Origin: Boletus sp. NGJ | Taxonomy: Eukaryota; Basidiomycota; Agaricomycetes; Boletales; Boletaceae | NCBI GenBank assembly: GCA_019096195.1 | Contig: JAGTXK010000136.1 | Coordinates: 1-64,000, forward strand | Reading direction: 5' to 3' | Length of the DNA stretch: 64,000 nucleotides | Part shown: positions 45,801-57,900 of the stretch, piece by piece | Layout of the letters: the number at the start of each line of letters is the position of its first letter | Position numbering within the stretch: position 1 is the first letter of the stretch | The notes under the pieces: model-generated | Database searches by the model: none | Seen by the model: only the letters and a program-made list of their open reading frames with translations | What the model was told of the DNA's origin: nothing | Translations under genes and position numbers: made by a program

Positions 45801-46937
45801 GCGAATACGCAATACAAATGTTACACGCTGCCCTTCCACGAGGGAGAGGTTGCAATATGTCGCGGGACCAAGATGGCCCTGTGACGAAATATCAAGAAGA
45901 TCAAGGTTTACTTTGGGGGCTGGCACGTTGTCAATCGTGCTCTCTGCCACATAACGCAGATCCAGATCGAGGTTTGGTGAACTAAATGCAACTTTGTTTT
46001 GTGTTTGAAACGGAACGGTATCGTCTACGACGATTTCTGTGGTATGGCTATCCCGGGCGTAGTTGAAGGCTGGTGCACACTCTACACGGAGGGGCAGTGT
46101 GCCACGAATGACCTTGCGGAGGGAACGTAAGCCAGAATGGGGTTTGCTAGAGAGCGCTGGCAGCGCACCTCAACACGCCTTATCAACCAGAAAAGCATGG
46201 GCCGCTTTGTCTCCCCGTCTGCCTGACGTGGTAAGAAATCTAGATGTTGTCAGGTCTCATCATACTACGAAGAGAACTAGTTCACCAGTAACAACAACAA
46301 CGCCCTTGTCATTGAGAAATCTAGGGAATATCAGGTCAGTAGTGGACCATAGCTTTTCCGAGAGACGAATCATACTTGGTTTGCAACACGTTGGAGCTTG
46401 GGAGATAGTTTTGTTTCGTGACAAATGGGACAGTCGGTGTGATCGAGAAATGACCGCCCTACTACGGATGTGAGCTGAGAGCCACAGAAGATCCGACCTT
46501 GATTCCGACCTTGTTCTTGTCAAGGATCCTAGCGAACACGGAAGGGGAATCAAAGTTTGGAATACAGTAACTTTCCACTAAGATGCAAATAGTGCAGGCA
46601 GAGTGAGCGAACCTCGGATGGCGGGAAGGAGGTGTAAATGATAGCGAGCTGACGCGCCATCCTCAACAGGTCGTCCATCCCAAAATCCCAATATCACAGA
46701 CCCGATATGCAAATTGGGGACTCACCCGAACCATCTAAGCTGATCTACAAAGGATCAAATCAGACATCGATGTGGATGCGGAGGGCGTAGATTTACCAGA
46801 GCTGCGGTTCTCAGATTGCCGATGCTGAAATATAGTAACGGGTCAGATTGTTCGATAGGATCCAAAAGTTGCGCATACAGGCCATGGTCAGCAATCGGGA
46901 GGTAGTCACGTTCTGGGTTGGGCGCTTGAACGTTCAT
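42882..46937 (-). CDS. Glycoside hydrolase family 15 protein (glucosidase/trehalase-like)
   Basis: The ATG at 46937 gives MNVQAPNPERDYLPIADHGL, then IGNLRTAALVSLDGS, the trehalase-like N-terminal domain. FDSPSVFARILDKNK, RGTLPLRVECAPAFNYARDS and a beta-rich region follow. The (alpha/alpha)6 catalytic barrel then has SLPEYIGGTRNWDYRASWIR, DSSFTLYALIRLGFTHEAN, ELNHLDGHKGSKPVRIGNGA, DIYGELMDCIYLGQK, CTEEISEAGEALGNAVQGFT and ends ISAAYNLSRTMATMK (TAA 42882-42884). There is no signal peptide, so it is likely cytosolic and acts on alpha-linked glucosides or trehalose. It has many introns. All those checked are GT-AG except 44707-44757, which begins GC (TTAG|GCAAGA). I saw no clear lesion. Confidence 0.88.
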
Positions 46938-47486
46938 GGTGGGTTTCTGAGAGAACGTTCAGCCTCATTTTGGCAGGAGTTACGCCGGCAACCAAAGTTG
47001 GCATCACGAATACACGGTGCGGGCCGCTACTAGCCTGAGTACCAACCGTGTTGCAATTGACGACGACAAGCCACACATGAGGACAAAGTCCTCCAGAGCA
47101 TAATTCTTGTCGTCGCCCGCATTTTGGCCATGAACCGTTGTCATCGTTGCTGCTACCACGGTCCACTCAGCAGACAGTGAACACCAGCAACAGGTCTTTG
47201 CTGCAGGCCATCTTGATACCTCCTGCTAAACCCCCTGTAGATGGCTATTAAATGGGTTTTTGCGCTCGCTCAGAACAGCTCCCGATGCTCATTATATTTT
47301 CCCAGGCTGCCCCGCAAAATTAGCCTCCAATACGGCCCCAGCCTCAAGGCGCCTCAAGCTGGTACATGACCGATATTATGTATCTTCATCAGGGATCTAC
47401 AAGCTTTTCTATTCACTAGGCTAAGATCAGGAATAGTGGGTGCATTTAAATAGCGCTGTGCTACACTGCACTTCGTAGTCCTAAAG
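46938..47486. other. Intergenic upstream of GH15
   Basis: Promoter region of the GH15 gene and 3' flank of the next minus-strand gene. No further gene is seen. Confidence 0.4.
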
Positions 47487-48355
47487 TTAGGTTTGTTCTG
47501 ACTGTAAAGATTGTTCAGTACGACGCCGCGCTGACCATTCCCTTGCTCTTGCCCTGCGAGCTTCCTTTACAACACCTTCATCACTGTTGCAACCCTGAAT
47601 GCACGGCGCGTCCGTGACATTTTCCGGTTCCTCTGTCAGCTTGTCCGCTGACTCCCCACCATCGGAATCGCTGTCCCCGTAGCCCGCAAGCCCTCCAAGG
47701 GGTGTGATAGTCATTGGAGGCTGGATCTTTTTCGCTTCCTCCGCTAGATGTTGTTTCGCTCTCTCCTTTTCTGTTCTCCAAGCTCGAGACCAGCGTCCCC
47801 TCAAAAAGGAGAATCTTTTGTCAGTACCGTAATTGGCTAAAATCCTCATCTCCAGTTGTGGAGGATTCGGAGATGAAATTACATGAGTGGCTGTCCTACG
47901 AATAAACTCTCGCTGTGTTTCGTCCGGCTGTACAGCATTCGTGAGAAGAGACCGAAAGAAAAATGATGTGAATCCGAACGTCACCTCCTCGTCGCTGCCT
48001 CCCCATGGATCTGAATCTGCCTCTTGGTTATCCATGGCTGCAAGTACTTTTAATCTTTCTTCTCGACCACGGTCGATCAACTTGCGCCGCTTCTCGCGGC
48101 GATAATCTTCGAGTTCATCGGGGGAAAAGAAGAACGTATCTTCGGAGTCCGAAGGAAGGTCTGACCACCCGCTTGGAGAAAGTGGCCTGGCTTGTAGTAT
48201 ATTCTCTGACTTAAAGTCCGGCAAACGATCCAGCAGAAGCCGGACATCGTACCTGTCATGCGTACAGTGAGGCCAAGATCGATGGTAGAAGTAGAAGAGA
48301 GAGAAAAGTCACTCCTTCCGAGGAGGAATGGACTGGGTGCCATGTGCCGATACAT
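47487..48355 (-). CDS. Conserved fungal hypothetical protein, charged
   Basis: The start ATG at 48355 (MYRHMAPSPFLLGRSDFSLS) is joined by a GT-AG intron to RPLSPSGWSDLPSDSEDTFF. A charged helix ELEDYRREKRRKLIDRGREE, WGGSDEE, a second intron of about 57 nt that happens to stay open, then RRTATHVISSPNPPQLEMRI, KRFSFLRGRWSRAW and a Lys/Glu/Arg-rich C-terminus follow, with the stop at 47487. The intron-aware join restores a smooth protein of about 250 residues. I recall similar proteins of unknown function in other fungi; no enzymatic motif is visible. Probably nuclear given its charge. Confidence 0.7.
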
Positions 48356-48432
48356 TTACTCCTACCTTCGGGGTTCCATTAAAAACATATGTGGTCTACA
48401 TTTCGACCGAAATACGCAGCTCGTGGGCATAC

Positions 48433-48777
48433 CTACCTATCTACCCACAACAGGGGCTGGTGCAGCTTGTGAGTGTCGACAGTGTCCGCGTCATTTGAAT
48501 GTTCTGGTAGCCCCCATCGAATGAGACCAGATCTTGATTTATCGGTCATAACGAGAGACGAGTCCTGACACTCGAGGGAGCGTGCAGACACTGCGGGCGG
48601 TCCGCGGATCACGTCTGCTTCGTAGGCTTGGATATAGAGACAAGAGTCGGGGGCGGTAGAATCGGGATTTCCGGCGCTGAATGTTGATTGAACATGAGAT
48701 ATGCTAGTTGTGTGTGCGGACTGCTCCCATTGACAGTCATCGTCACGAACGGGTTTTCGGTGCTTTCGTTTGTGCAT
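48433..48777 (-). CDS. Possible small hypothetical protein
   Basis: Open frame of about 115 residues starting MHKRKHRKPVRDDDCQWEQS at 48777, divergent from MDP-1 with 236 bp between starts. No family is recognised and no intron evidence is seen. It may be real because of its position, but could be chance. Confidence 0.3.
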   Translation of the reverse strand: MHKRKHRKPVRDDDCQWEQSAHTTSISHVQSTFSAGNPDSTAPDSCLYIQAYEADVIRGPPAVSARSLECQDSSLVMTDKSRSGLIRWGLPEHSNDADTVDTHKLHQPLLWVDR

Positions 48778-49013
48778 TATCGCTGCCAACGACAAGTGAC
48801 AGTTTGAGACCTCGAGCTCGACAATTGTAGATTATGTAATGTGCATACGAAGCCTGAACCGGCGACATTTTCGCCACCTGGGCCAGGCCATTACAAGAGT
48901 CACAACGCAACTTGCACGGTCGGTCTCGGTGACCAGCAAACATTCCTTCCCGGTGCCTGTGATAGTAGTGCACTTCGACCAGGGTAGTTAACGGTGTCCC
49001 TGAATTGACAAAG

Positions 49014-49825
49014 ATGGATGATGGGCGATTCCCCAAGCTGGTCGCCTTTGACCTGGAGTACGTGCGTCCAACCTGTTCCCACACATGTCCGACTCACAGG
49101 AGTCCAAGTTTTACATTATGGGAGTTTTGGATAGATACCCACGTAGAGCCGCCTTTGAAGCAGGACCTCACTGGAGTTGTCTCTGACAGCGCCAGCGATC
49201 CGACGAGAGTAGAGTTTTACAAGGATGTCCCAGAGATCTTGCGTGGACTGACGAGCAAGCCAGAAGTTACTGTCGCAGCCGCGTCGAGAACGTCTGCACC
49301 CAAACTGTGAGTCAGTTTCACGGGAGAAATGCTGGCGGTACTTGGTCTTACCCGGGAAGTGCACGAGAGGCTCTCCGACTTATCAAGATTCCCGTATCTT
49401 CCTCAGTTGGAAAAGATACCACCAACGTCTCTGGTACTAATAGAGGCAAATTGCTCCCTGCAATTGATTTCTTTGATCACCTGGAAATATATCCCGGATC
49501 CAAGATCGCTCATTTCAAACAACTTCACAAAATCACCGGTATACCATATAGTGAGATGGTGAGGGTGCTGCCATATCGAACTCCGTGATCATTATCACCT
49601 GCTGACCTGGTAAATAGCTTTTCTTTGATGACGAATCGAGAAATGAAGAGGTGGAGACTCAGCTCGGTATGCGAGTCTTCTGGTTGAAAAGGACATGCTT
49701 ACACGGTCTCATTTGAAGGTGTCACATTTTTTTGGGTCAAGGATGGGGTAGATTGGGACTGTTTCCAGAAAGGTCTTCAGAAATGGAGGAAAAGGCATAC
49801 CGGAGCTGATAGGGCTTCGAGCTAG
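49014..49825 (+). CDS. Magnesium-dependent phosphatase 1 (HAD family)
   Basis: Start ATG 49014 (MDDGRFPKLVAFDL). Exon 1 ends at 49057 and joins 49109 to make the catalytic loop FDLDFTLWEFW (DxDxT), followed by THVEPPLKQ, FYKDVPEILRGLTSKPEVTV and AAASRTSAPKL (motif II Ser/Thr). The next intron restores AREALRLIKIP, then IDFFDHLEIYPGSKIAHFKQ, LFFDDESRNEEVETQLGVTF (motif IV Asp pair) and WDCFQKGLQKWRKRH before TAG 49823-49825. MDP-1 proteins are cytosolic HAD phosphatases, implicated in repair of glycated proteins or small phosphoesters. All introns used are GT-AG. Confidence 0.9.
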
Positions 49826-50882
49826 TCACCATTTGAGGTAAATCCGTAGAACATCGTCGAATTGGCTTATGCCCCTTGTCCCATGGCATGGGTCAGATGA
49901 ATGGTGTCATAACGATTGAAAGGATCACGGTACGTTCCGTAAAGAATCCCTATCAGCGGATAATTCAAATGTTCTAATGTTTTCAGTTCGACAGTATCAG
50001 GCCTATCGTGGAAGATCACCGAGACTCTGACGATACATGTATGCATTATTGATGTGACCCCCTCAACCCCGTCTGCCCCATATTATAGGTTTTCACCATG
50101 TTGTTTCACCATAGAGCGACAAACGCCACGCGCCTCATATTCTGGCAGTCAGGATCAACAAAGCTTCCTACAAATATACCGCTTGTTGTTCCGTTTAACC
50201 CGTTTTGTGCTATGCGTAAGTTATATGCGGATGTGGCCGGTGGCCTGTGGCCAAATTAGCTCACTGGTCTAGATGTAAGGCCAAAGACTTTCCTTTCCTA
50301 CGCTGAAGATAAGTAGGTCGCAAGGGTTCCAGAGAATGCTTGGCGTATGCTCCTGAACGCATGAGCGCTTTCGCGATTGGTGGGTTTCCCCTATCGGGGG
50401 GCACCATAGTCTGATCTATCACCCTTGCTCGTACGGACGAGCACATAATGTTGCCCATCGCGGTATAGGGTTGTCTCACTTTTGTCGTTGTTCATTATCA
50501 CGCCATACAGGCTTGACCGCATTTTCAAGGTTTCCGTGATCAATGCACCCTTTCCGAGTAATTCCGTCGCGGAAGCCTTGTTTGCGATAAGGACAGACCC
50601 TTTGGTTGGGGAGATAAGGTGGGACATTTAGCCAATTCATCTGGCGAATGCGGCCCTCCGCAGCATCACGTCGACCAATGTTTCCAATCACTCACTTGCT
50701 CTGAACAGAATTCAAGTAACGATTGACAGTTCCCAAAGAGCATAATCAAGCTGACATCTCATTGGTGGGTAAATTATCGGCACCATAATAAACAGTTTCC
50801 TTATTTTTGACGTTTGGGAATATCCACTTTAGGAGTTGCGATACGAAGCCGACCGAATGCCGAGGGCAGGGCGATGAAGAGA
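49826..50882. other. Intergenic, no supported gene
   Basis: About 1 kb with short open frames only. A minus-strand frame at 50391-50627 (SVLIANKASATELLGKGALI) faintly recalls a copia-type polyprotein but is too weak to call. Confidence 0.35.
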
Positions 50883-50889
50883 TATAAAA
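50883..50889 (+). promoter_or_regulatory. TATA box of the small Lys-rich protein gene
   Basis: TATAAAA, 75 bp upstream of the ATG at 50958. A strong core promoter for such a small frame, which supports it as a real and perhaps highly expressed gene. Confidence 0.6.
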
Positions 50890-50957
50890 GCATGCTTTCG
50901 ATCTGAGTTTTGGTCTACAAGCCACTACCCACTCTTCACCTCTCCTACCGAAACAAG

Positions 50958-51247
50958 ATGTCGAAGAAGACCCCCAAGACTGGTCGGTCTTTCCGCTTGA
51001 TTGGACTGCCCGGGGATCGATGCTGACCATGGCCTTCATGTTCTCCACTTAGCTACACCTGCCACTGGTGCTAATGCCAAGCCCGCACCTCCTTCAAAGG
51101 GGGCCACTTCTCCCCCTGTCGTTAGTACAAGTCAAACCTCACCACGATACTTGACTCAAACCATTTCAGAGCAAAGCAGCACCAGCGAGTCCTGAGTCCC
51201 CTCCCGCGAAAGCCAAGGGTGGTGGTAAGGCACCGAAGAAGAAGTAA
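50958..51247 (+). CDS. Small Lys/Pro/Ala-rich protein, 56 residues
   Basis: Three exons: 50958-50982, 51053-51120 and 51170-51247 (171 nt). The protein starts MSKKTPKTATPATGANAKPA, continues PPSKGATSPPV and SKAAPASPESPPAKAKGGGK and ends APKKK. It is low complexity, highly basic, with no fold predicted by eye. Splice sites are good (GTCGGT...TTAG, GTTAGT...TTCAG). Function unknown. Composition recalls linker-histone tails or ribosome-associated basic proteins, but this is only an analogy. Each exon is too short for ordinary frame scanning. Confidence 0.6.
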
Positions 51248-51934
51248 ACCTCTAAGGGGTTTTTGAACAACTCTCCTCTTCGCCTATTGTACAATACCAA
51301 TGCGATGGATTCCCTTGGAGCACGTACTGTTGATTGGGGTGGATACCTGTACTAATTTCTGGGGCGAGTACGACGGAAGTCATTAGGAGTTTGCTGTAGA
51401 CTTGTTATATTGAGGAATCACACTATCTCTCATACCCGGGAAAGTACGCGGACTCATCGACATCGCTGTAGCTCAATCAACTTGAGTATGATCCTTTTCG
51501 GCACATCAACAATTTTATCGAAGAAAATTAGCAGATCCTCTTGAACCATCCTAAACCATTCCGAAATAGGTCAAGTGGTTCACCATAACGATGTAGCATA
51601 GGACCTTACTCAGTGCAGGAAATCTAATCAACACTAGCGTCAAGAAAGGTTTTTGCCGACTTGCGTCGGCATTCGCGAGTAGGTCGAATGGTCCACCATA
51701 ACGACACTTGCCTCCCAAGGCAACTTTACATAAGCATAACTATCATGGGGCTGCGATGCGACACTTGGTTTTCCCATTTACGTCGTTTACTGCTGCCACT
51801 CTCTTTGGCGCCGGCGGGCTGGCAAGTTTATACCTTGGACTCTGCGAGCAGAACCGTGTCTTTGTACGATTCATTAACCCGGGTCTCATTCACCTCAATC
51901 CTCACCGATTTCCAATTGCGAGTCCGCAGCAAGC
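51248..51934. other. Intergenic with a short direct repeat
   Basis: TAGGTCAAGTGGTTCACCAT (from about 51567) and TAGGTCGAATGGTCCACCAT (from about 51680) are near copies about 111 bp apart and both continue with AACGA. They may be regulatory sites of the downstream gene. No gene is seen. Confidence 0.4.
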
Positions 51935-54027
51935 ATGGCGCCAACGTGCCCTTCGCAGAATACTCAAGCCGTTGATCAAAGCAGTTTTTGGAGTTCCGGA
52001 GACTTGAACTGGGATGGGCATAGGATTGGTTGGGCCATTGCTGGAGGCTGCGCAGCACTCGTGAGTCCAAGTCTCGTTCCTCGATGCTCCTTCTCATGAC
52101 ACCTTCCCAGACGGTTCTCATCTCTCTCGTTTCAGTTTTGCAACACTGTCGGTGAGTTATAGGTGGCTCGTCAAATCTGTTGTCATTGATGAATCTTCTT
52201 TCTAGCAACTATAACAAGCCTAATGAACAGCGACAAGTGTGAGTGTCAAGGTCTTGCGCAACCGAACTAGATCAATGAACTGGTTTATGTTAGCCTACGA
52301 GTTTTGTATATGCCGCCGGTTTACGCCGTTATCTCCTTCTTCTCATATCGGTTCTTCCGGAGTTATACCTATTACAGCCTTGTGGAATCAGGTGAGTTGT
52401 GACTTTGCTGCCTCACTGATGTAACTCATGGCAGTTTTTCAGCGTACGAGGTGAGCTTTGTTGTCCTCGCAGTATTCCTATCTAAAGCGTAGTAGGCAAT
52501 CACCCTGAGCGCTTTCCTGTGAGTATCCAGTTTTTTTACTACATCTCTGGTTGAGCATTCTCATCGCAGATTGCTCTTGATTGAGTATGTAGCGGATACT
52601 GCATCTGGTCGCGATGCTCTGAAGGCCATGGAGCGCAAGGACAAAAGATCACTTCCAATACCCGTGATTTCTTCGATATTTTGTTGCTAGTATAGTTCTA
52701 ACTCTTCCCACAGTTGTGTTGTTGGAGATATCGTCCAACCAAGGTTAGCCACATGTTCGATGCTTCTGAACACATTACTTACTTTGTTCATTGCTCATTA
52801 GGCATATTTTATGTACACCGTCAAGGTATGCCTGCCGACACCCTGCGAGTTAATATCACTTTGACCGTTTGCAGTGGGCCGTCCTGCAATATGTGATCAT
52901 CCGGCCAGGTGATTTCCTTCTCTGACTTGTTTGTAGACGGAGCGCTAAACCACTGACAAAGCGTGCTCTATTGCGGGCGTAATCTGTGAAGTATACAATG
53001 TCCTCTGTCCGGCGGGTCCATACAGTGTATACTTTGCAGATGTCTACCTGCAGGTGATCGACTTCATCAGCATAAGGTTTTTCGCCATTGTCTCACGTAA
53101 TACTCATTATCTGAACATCGATTAGCATCGCTCTATATGGGTTGCTCCTATTTTATGGTCTCACCAAAGATGAGCTCCAAGGACGGCGGCCCTTAGCGAA
53201 ATTTTTGTCTATCAAGCTTATCGTCATGTTCACATTTTATCAATCCTTTGTGGTGAGTGATCTTTGTACCAATAGAGTGCTTCTTGTGAACCTCTGCTTC
53301 CACGAAACAGTTCAGCGCGCTTGAAGGGACAGTCATCAAGTGTGAGTCTCTTGATCAATCTCTGTTGAAAAGATTTACAGTTTCGCCCTTTCTTTTTCTG
53401 CAGCTACACAATACTGGACAGCGACCAACATTGCAGACGGTTTAACTGCTCTGACCATTTGCATCGAGGTAAGGTTCAACGTCGACGACCTTGAACTAAG
53501 TTAAATGTGTGACTCCAAGATGGTATTCTTCTCTTTCCTGATGATGTGGGCGTATACCTGGAATGAGTACAAAATTGAAGGCGCCCCCAAGACCAGCATT
53601 TGGCGCCCGCTGTGGGATAGGTGTGTCAGTTCACTTCCACATTCCACGCTGCTAACTGACCTGTATAGCATCAACTTCAGTATGATGGTTTCTCTTCACG
53701 TCTTTAGCTTCTGACATTCTCATAGCGGATTTTCTCGTGGAAATCTTTGGATCGTTCAAATTTTTCTTCGGCTGCGCCAATGGCAAGCCCCCCACTCATT
53801 CCGGTCGTCGACCAAATGCTGCAACTGTCAATAACTACAACAAAAGAATGGATTTTGGTCAAGCATTTGGTATTGACGGTAGTAAGTATCCGGCAGACGT
53901 GGTTTCGACCGGCCGCGACCCTTTAGCTACTCGTCCACGTGCTAGTTATGATGAAGAGGTCCACTTGGCTCCTTATCCATACAGCGATCTACGCAGCGCT
54001 GACAGTGCAAGCCCGATTGTCCAGTAG
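51935..54027 (+). CDS. TMEM184/DUF300-type seven-helix membrane protein (Ost-alpha family)
   Basis: Start ATG 51935 (MAPTCPSQNTQAVDQSSFWS, then DGHRIGWAIAGGCAALTVLI). Successive short exons joined by GT-AG introns give NYNKPNEQRQVLRVLYMPPV, YAVISFFSYRFFRSYTYYSL, DTASGRDALKAMERKDKRSL, WRYRPTKAYFMYTVKWAVLQ, YGLLLFYGLTKDELQGRRPL, FTFYQSF, TNIADGLTALTICIEMVFFS, then WAYTWNEYKIEG and a hydrophilic tail ending SASPIVQ at TAG 54025-54027. The NYNKP and KPxxxFLxIKxI-type motifs are hallmarks of the solute-carrier Ost-alpha/TMEM184 family (PF03619). In fungi such proteins are in vacuolar or endosomal membranes; the substrate is unknown. Confidence 0.9.
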
Positions 54028-54985
54028 TTTATGGCCGTTGGTCACATATTAGATCGTTGTTCACGTTTCGGAGGACAATTCTCTTGTCAGGTGGCTCTGC
54101 TGACGATAATCTAGCTTTGGATTCTTCTTTCTACTTGTCTATTACCCTTATCTGGTCTTACCGTATCTGCACTCCTTACATGACATGTATTAGTTAGATG
54201 TCATGTCAGTTCTTTTGCTGCTTTTACATAATTCCATCATCTTGGATGATCTGGGAAGTAGACTCGGGGACTGATTGCCGTTCTACGCGTGTGGTTCTGG
54301 TAGGAAGCACTGATATCATTACTTCTCTAGTAGCGCATGTCCAGGGACTCACGTTGCGGCGGCTCGCCCTTTCTCGCTCCTTAATAGATTGTGCCTCCGT
54401 CTCCGCTGGGGTTTCCAGACTCCATCAACTAGGGCTGAGCCTTCCTCCTTTTAAATGGTCCGTTATCGTCTGGAACGGTCGACTATAAGCTCACTGACAT
54501 AGCCGTCTGAAGCATAGGTTTGACAAAATGCTTTCGCATTAAGGGTAGTCTCAAATTGTTGAGTCGAAGAGGTGTTTGCCCGAGGTGCCATGGAGGTCAG
54601 TCGACGAAATAATGTCAATCCCCACATGAATTCAATTCTGAGAACGTGACTCGCACTGGACTTATTCACGCACTATGCTCTGAAAGCCTGCTCGTTTCTC
54701 GGAGATGAAATTCACAGCCAAAGCGAACAAAGGCTGTCGGTCACGGTCAATATTGACACCCTTCTTGTATGTCACATACTGCGAGTATTTATTTTTCCAA
54801 TGTACTCGGTACTCTTTTTTTGATCCAGAAATCCCGCGACCTGCGACATGTCGCTCTGTCAAGTTTGGTTGTCCTGTCCACTCGATCGGAGGGTCGGTGT
54901 TGGGTCAACCATCGGCCCTAGGGAAGAAGCAATACGATCAACGGACGCGATACACACAACCTCCCCGGCATAAAAAAAACGAGTC
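54028..54985. other. Intergenic between convergent genes
   Basis: 3' regions of the TMEM184-like gene and of the NACHT-WD40 gene. No supported gene. Confidence 0.4.
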
Positions 54986-57900
54986 TCACTTACTTAAATC
55001 AAAGAACACGATCGGTCGCGACCTAGTCAGGATGACAAGCCTGTCCTCGAACGCCGACAGCGCAGTCGGCGAAGCTGGTCGAAACCCGCTAGGCAGCCAG
55101 AACATTCTCCTCGACCCACGGTAAACCCAGCCTTCTCGGCTATCCACAGAGTACGCCGACCGGAAGTATCTGTCGTAGACAATGTGGGAGTCCGAATGTG
55201 AAACGAGGTGTGGGCATGAGGGTGTGAACGTCGGAGGGGTGGTTTGTGTGTCAGGGGGAGTGAACTCCTTGATGGAAGTCTGGGGTGCCGTGGGCTCGGG
55301 CTCGGAGGCTTCATTTCGTGGGACGAGCGAGGCAGACTCCATAGGTGTGGAATCGGCCGGAGCTACCATATCATCCTGTGTGCCGAAACCGTCGCCACGT
55401 ATAGTCAGACTGGTCGAGCCGTCGGAGGACTCAGACCCGGGGAGATCGGAAAGCTGAGCAGAAATGTTGGTGGTAATGATACTGGCAGCTGCACTATCCG
55501 CCAACGTTTCCTGCTCAGCATACTCGGCAAGGCAACGGGTCAAATCCCAAGCGCAAATGACGCCTTTTACGCTGCGGGTGCAGATAGATCGATAGCCTTT
55601 AGTGAATTTGATGAAGTCAACGCCATCCGGATCGCTAACAGCACCATCCGATGTCTCCTTGAACACCTTGGGTGAAATACAGTGCGGGGCGACGTCGGGA
55701 TACGACGGGTCCCAGATAAACATGGAACCATCCTCATGACCAACGATAACAATGAGGGCTTCGTTGGGCACAGCAAGCGCCAAGACCTTGGAGACAGAAC
55801 ACTCGATGCGATGTACAACATCGCCGTTCTCTACCAACCGTATCTCCACACAACCTTTATCGCTTCCCACAACCAGAGTGACGCTTCCCTGGTAGGAATT
55901 CCAGCGCCGTGATGGCGGCATGTCCCGTCATGATAGTCGTCTTGCAGAGTACGGATGGGAGTTCCCAGAGTTGGACGATCCCCGGTACCATGCGCGCAGG
56001 CAAAAAATTCGCTCTCCGAAGAAAATCTACTGCATGTGATGTCGAAGAAGCCCGGAATGCGTTTAAGGCGGACGCCCGTGGACGCATTGTAGATGTGGAT
56101 GCTGAAGCTCTTGTTGACGTTCCATGTGTATTCCGCCCAGTAGGCAAAGTATCTCGAGTCAGGTGATGGGACGGCGCCGACTTTCCCTAACGTGTCACCT
56201 CCCGTCTCCAGATCCTTGACCAACGTGCCGGCAGGTGTGATTAGCTGGAGACCGACCACTTGTTTGACAAGCAGACTGCGTCCATCTAGGGCAGGCCAGA
56301 AGCCATCAGCTACTCTCTTGAAGGCAGTTTGAAAATTTTTTCCAGTTACCCCTCGGAGAAGTATTCCATATCTTGATGATACCATTGTCAGCGGACGTCA
56401 CCAACAGTGTCGTGTCAAGTGTCATCGCAATGGCGGTGAAGTCATCATCGGAATCGTCCGCAAACAATGGTGGTGCGTCCAAAGTTGAGGGCGTCGCTAG
56501 TGGATGGCGCACCATCGACCAACTTTTCTGCGGTGTAATGTGCTCTAGAAAGAAGAGGGAAGAGCCAAGGGCACAACCCATAGTCTTTCCATCAGGTGAA
56601 GGCGCCGCGTAGAGGACAGTACCGTCGTCTGTCTCGGCTAAGCGGCCAACCAGACCTGCAGGGACAAACTTGGCCAGTTTCGCATACCACGCCGGGAACA
56701 TTGTTGCCGCTTTTCGGAAGTAGTGGTTGACCGACCAGATATGCTGCTGAGACTTTCGATTCGGAGAACTAGTCTCCGACATGTAGATATCCATGTTGCA
56801 TACGGAGACGATGTACCTATCATCTGCAGTAATCCAGACTTGGCGTATGGGCTTCTTGTGCATTCCGGCGAATGTCCGGAGGCAGACTCCAGTTCTTGTG
56901 TCCCAGAGACGGACGGTCTGGTCATCGGAGCCAGAGGCAATGCTCCCACTGTCGGGCGAAAACGAGATGCTATTAACTTTGGATGTGTGACCTTGGAATA
57001 TACGGACCCGCTGGCCCGAGTGCATGTCAGACGTTATGATCGACATATCGTCCGAGCCCGAGGCAATCAAGTCACCGCTGGACGAAAACAAGAGACATAG
57101 AATGGGTCCTTCATGGTGTGCGAGTGAATGCTTGAGACTCCCAGTGGAGATTTCCCAAACACGGACAGTCCCATCTGCTGCCCCAGAGCCAATGAAGAGG
57201 CTATTTTGCGAAAAGGTAAGAACGATCACTGAAGCATGATGTGGACTTTGGCTCGGGTCCAAAAGCCGCTGCCCTGTGGTAACATCCCAAATGTCGATTG
57301 CTCCTGTGTCATAGCCGATGGCGACATAGTCTCCGGAGGGGGAGAAAATGACGGGACAGGACGAAGTGCCGTTGCCACGAAAGTGACCAGTATTACTGCC
57401 GGTAAGCGTGTCCCATAGGTGCACCCCCGGGGTATCACCAGCGGAGGCAATCAGGCGTCCAGATGGAGAGATGGCGAGAGATTTAATGGTGGCACTGGCG
57501 GATACCGAACGAAGGCAAAGCTTCCAATCATCGTCAAGACCCTGTGTGATCACAAATTTATTCCTCAGTTCATGTGCATAAGTACTTCGGATTTTAACGA
57601 GCATTGGAACGCAGGGAAGAGCATAGTAAACTTGCAGCGCTGCTTGCTGGATGGAATCATAACATATGAGCACCAGTCTTTCCGCATCGCGAAACAATGA
57701 CAGCGTTTCTTCATATGGATTTGGCGAGTGCTGCAGTAAAACTCAGGTACGGCTACACAACGAGTGGTCATTCTTACCCTGAGCCAATCCGCAGCCTCAC
57801 GCAAGCTCAATACTGCACTATCCAACTCGCCTGTTAGGCTGAGTACTTCAATCCAGTTGAGAAGATGTTGGTTGGCGAAGGCTTGAAGGTACAGAATGAG

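Noticed and set aside
50391-50700. Possible copia-type polyprotein fragment on the minus strand
   Set aside because: Similarity is faint, no catalytic or zinc-knuckle motif is visible, and no LTR is nearby.
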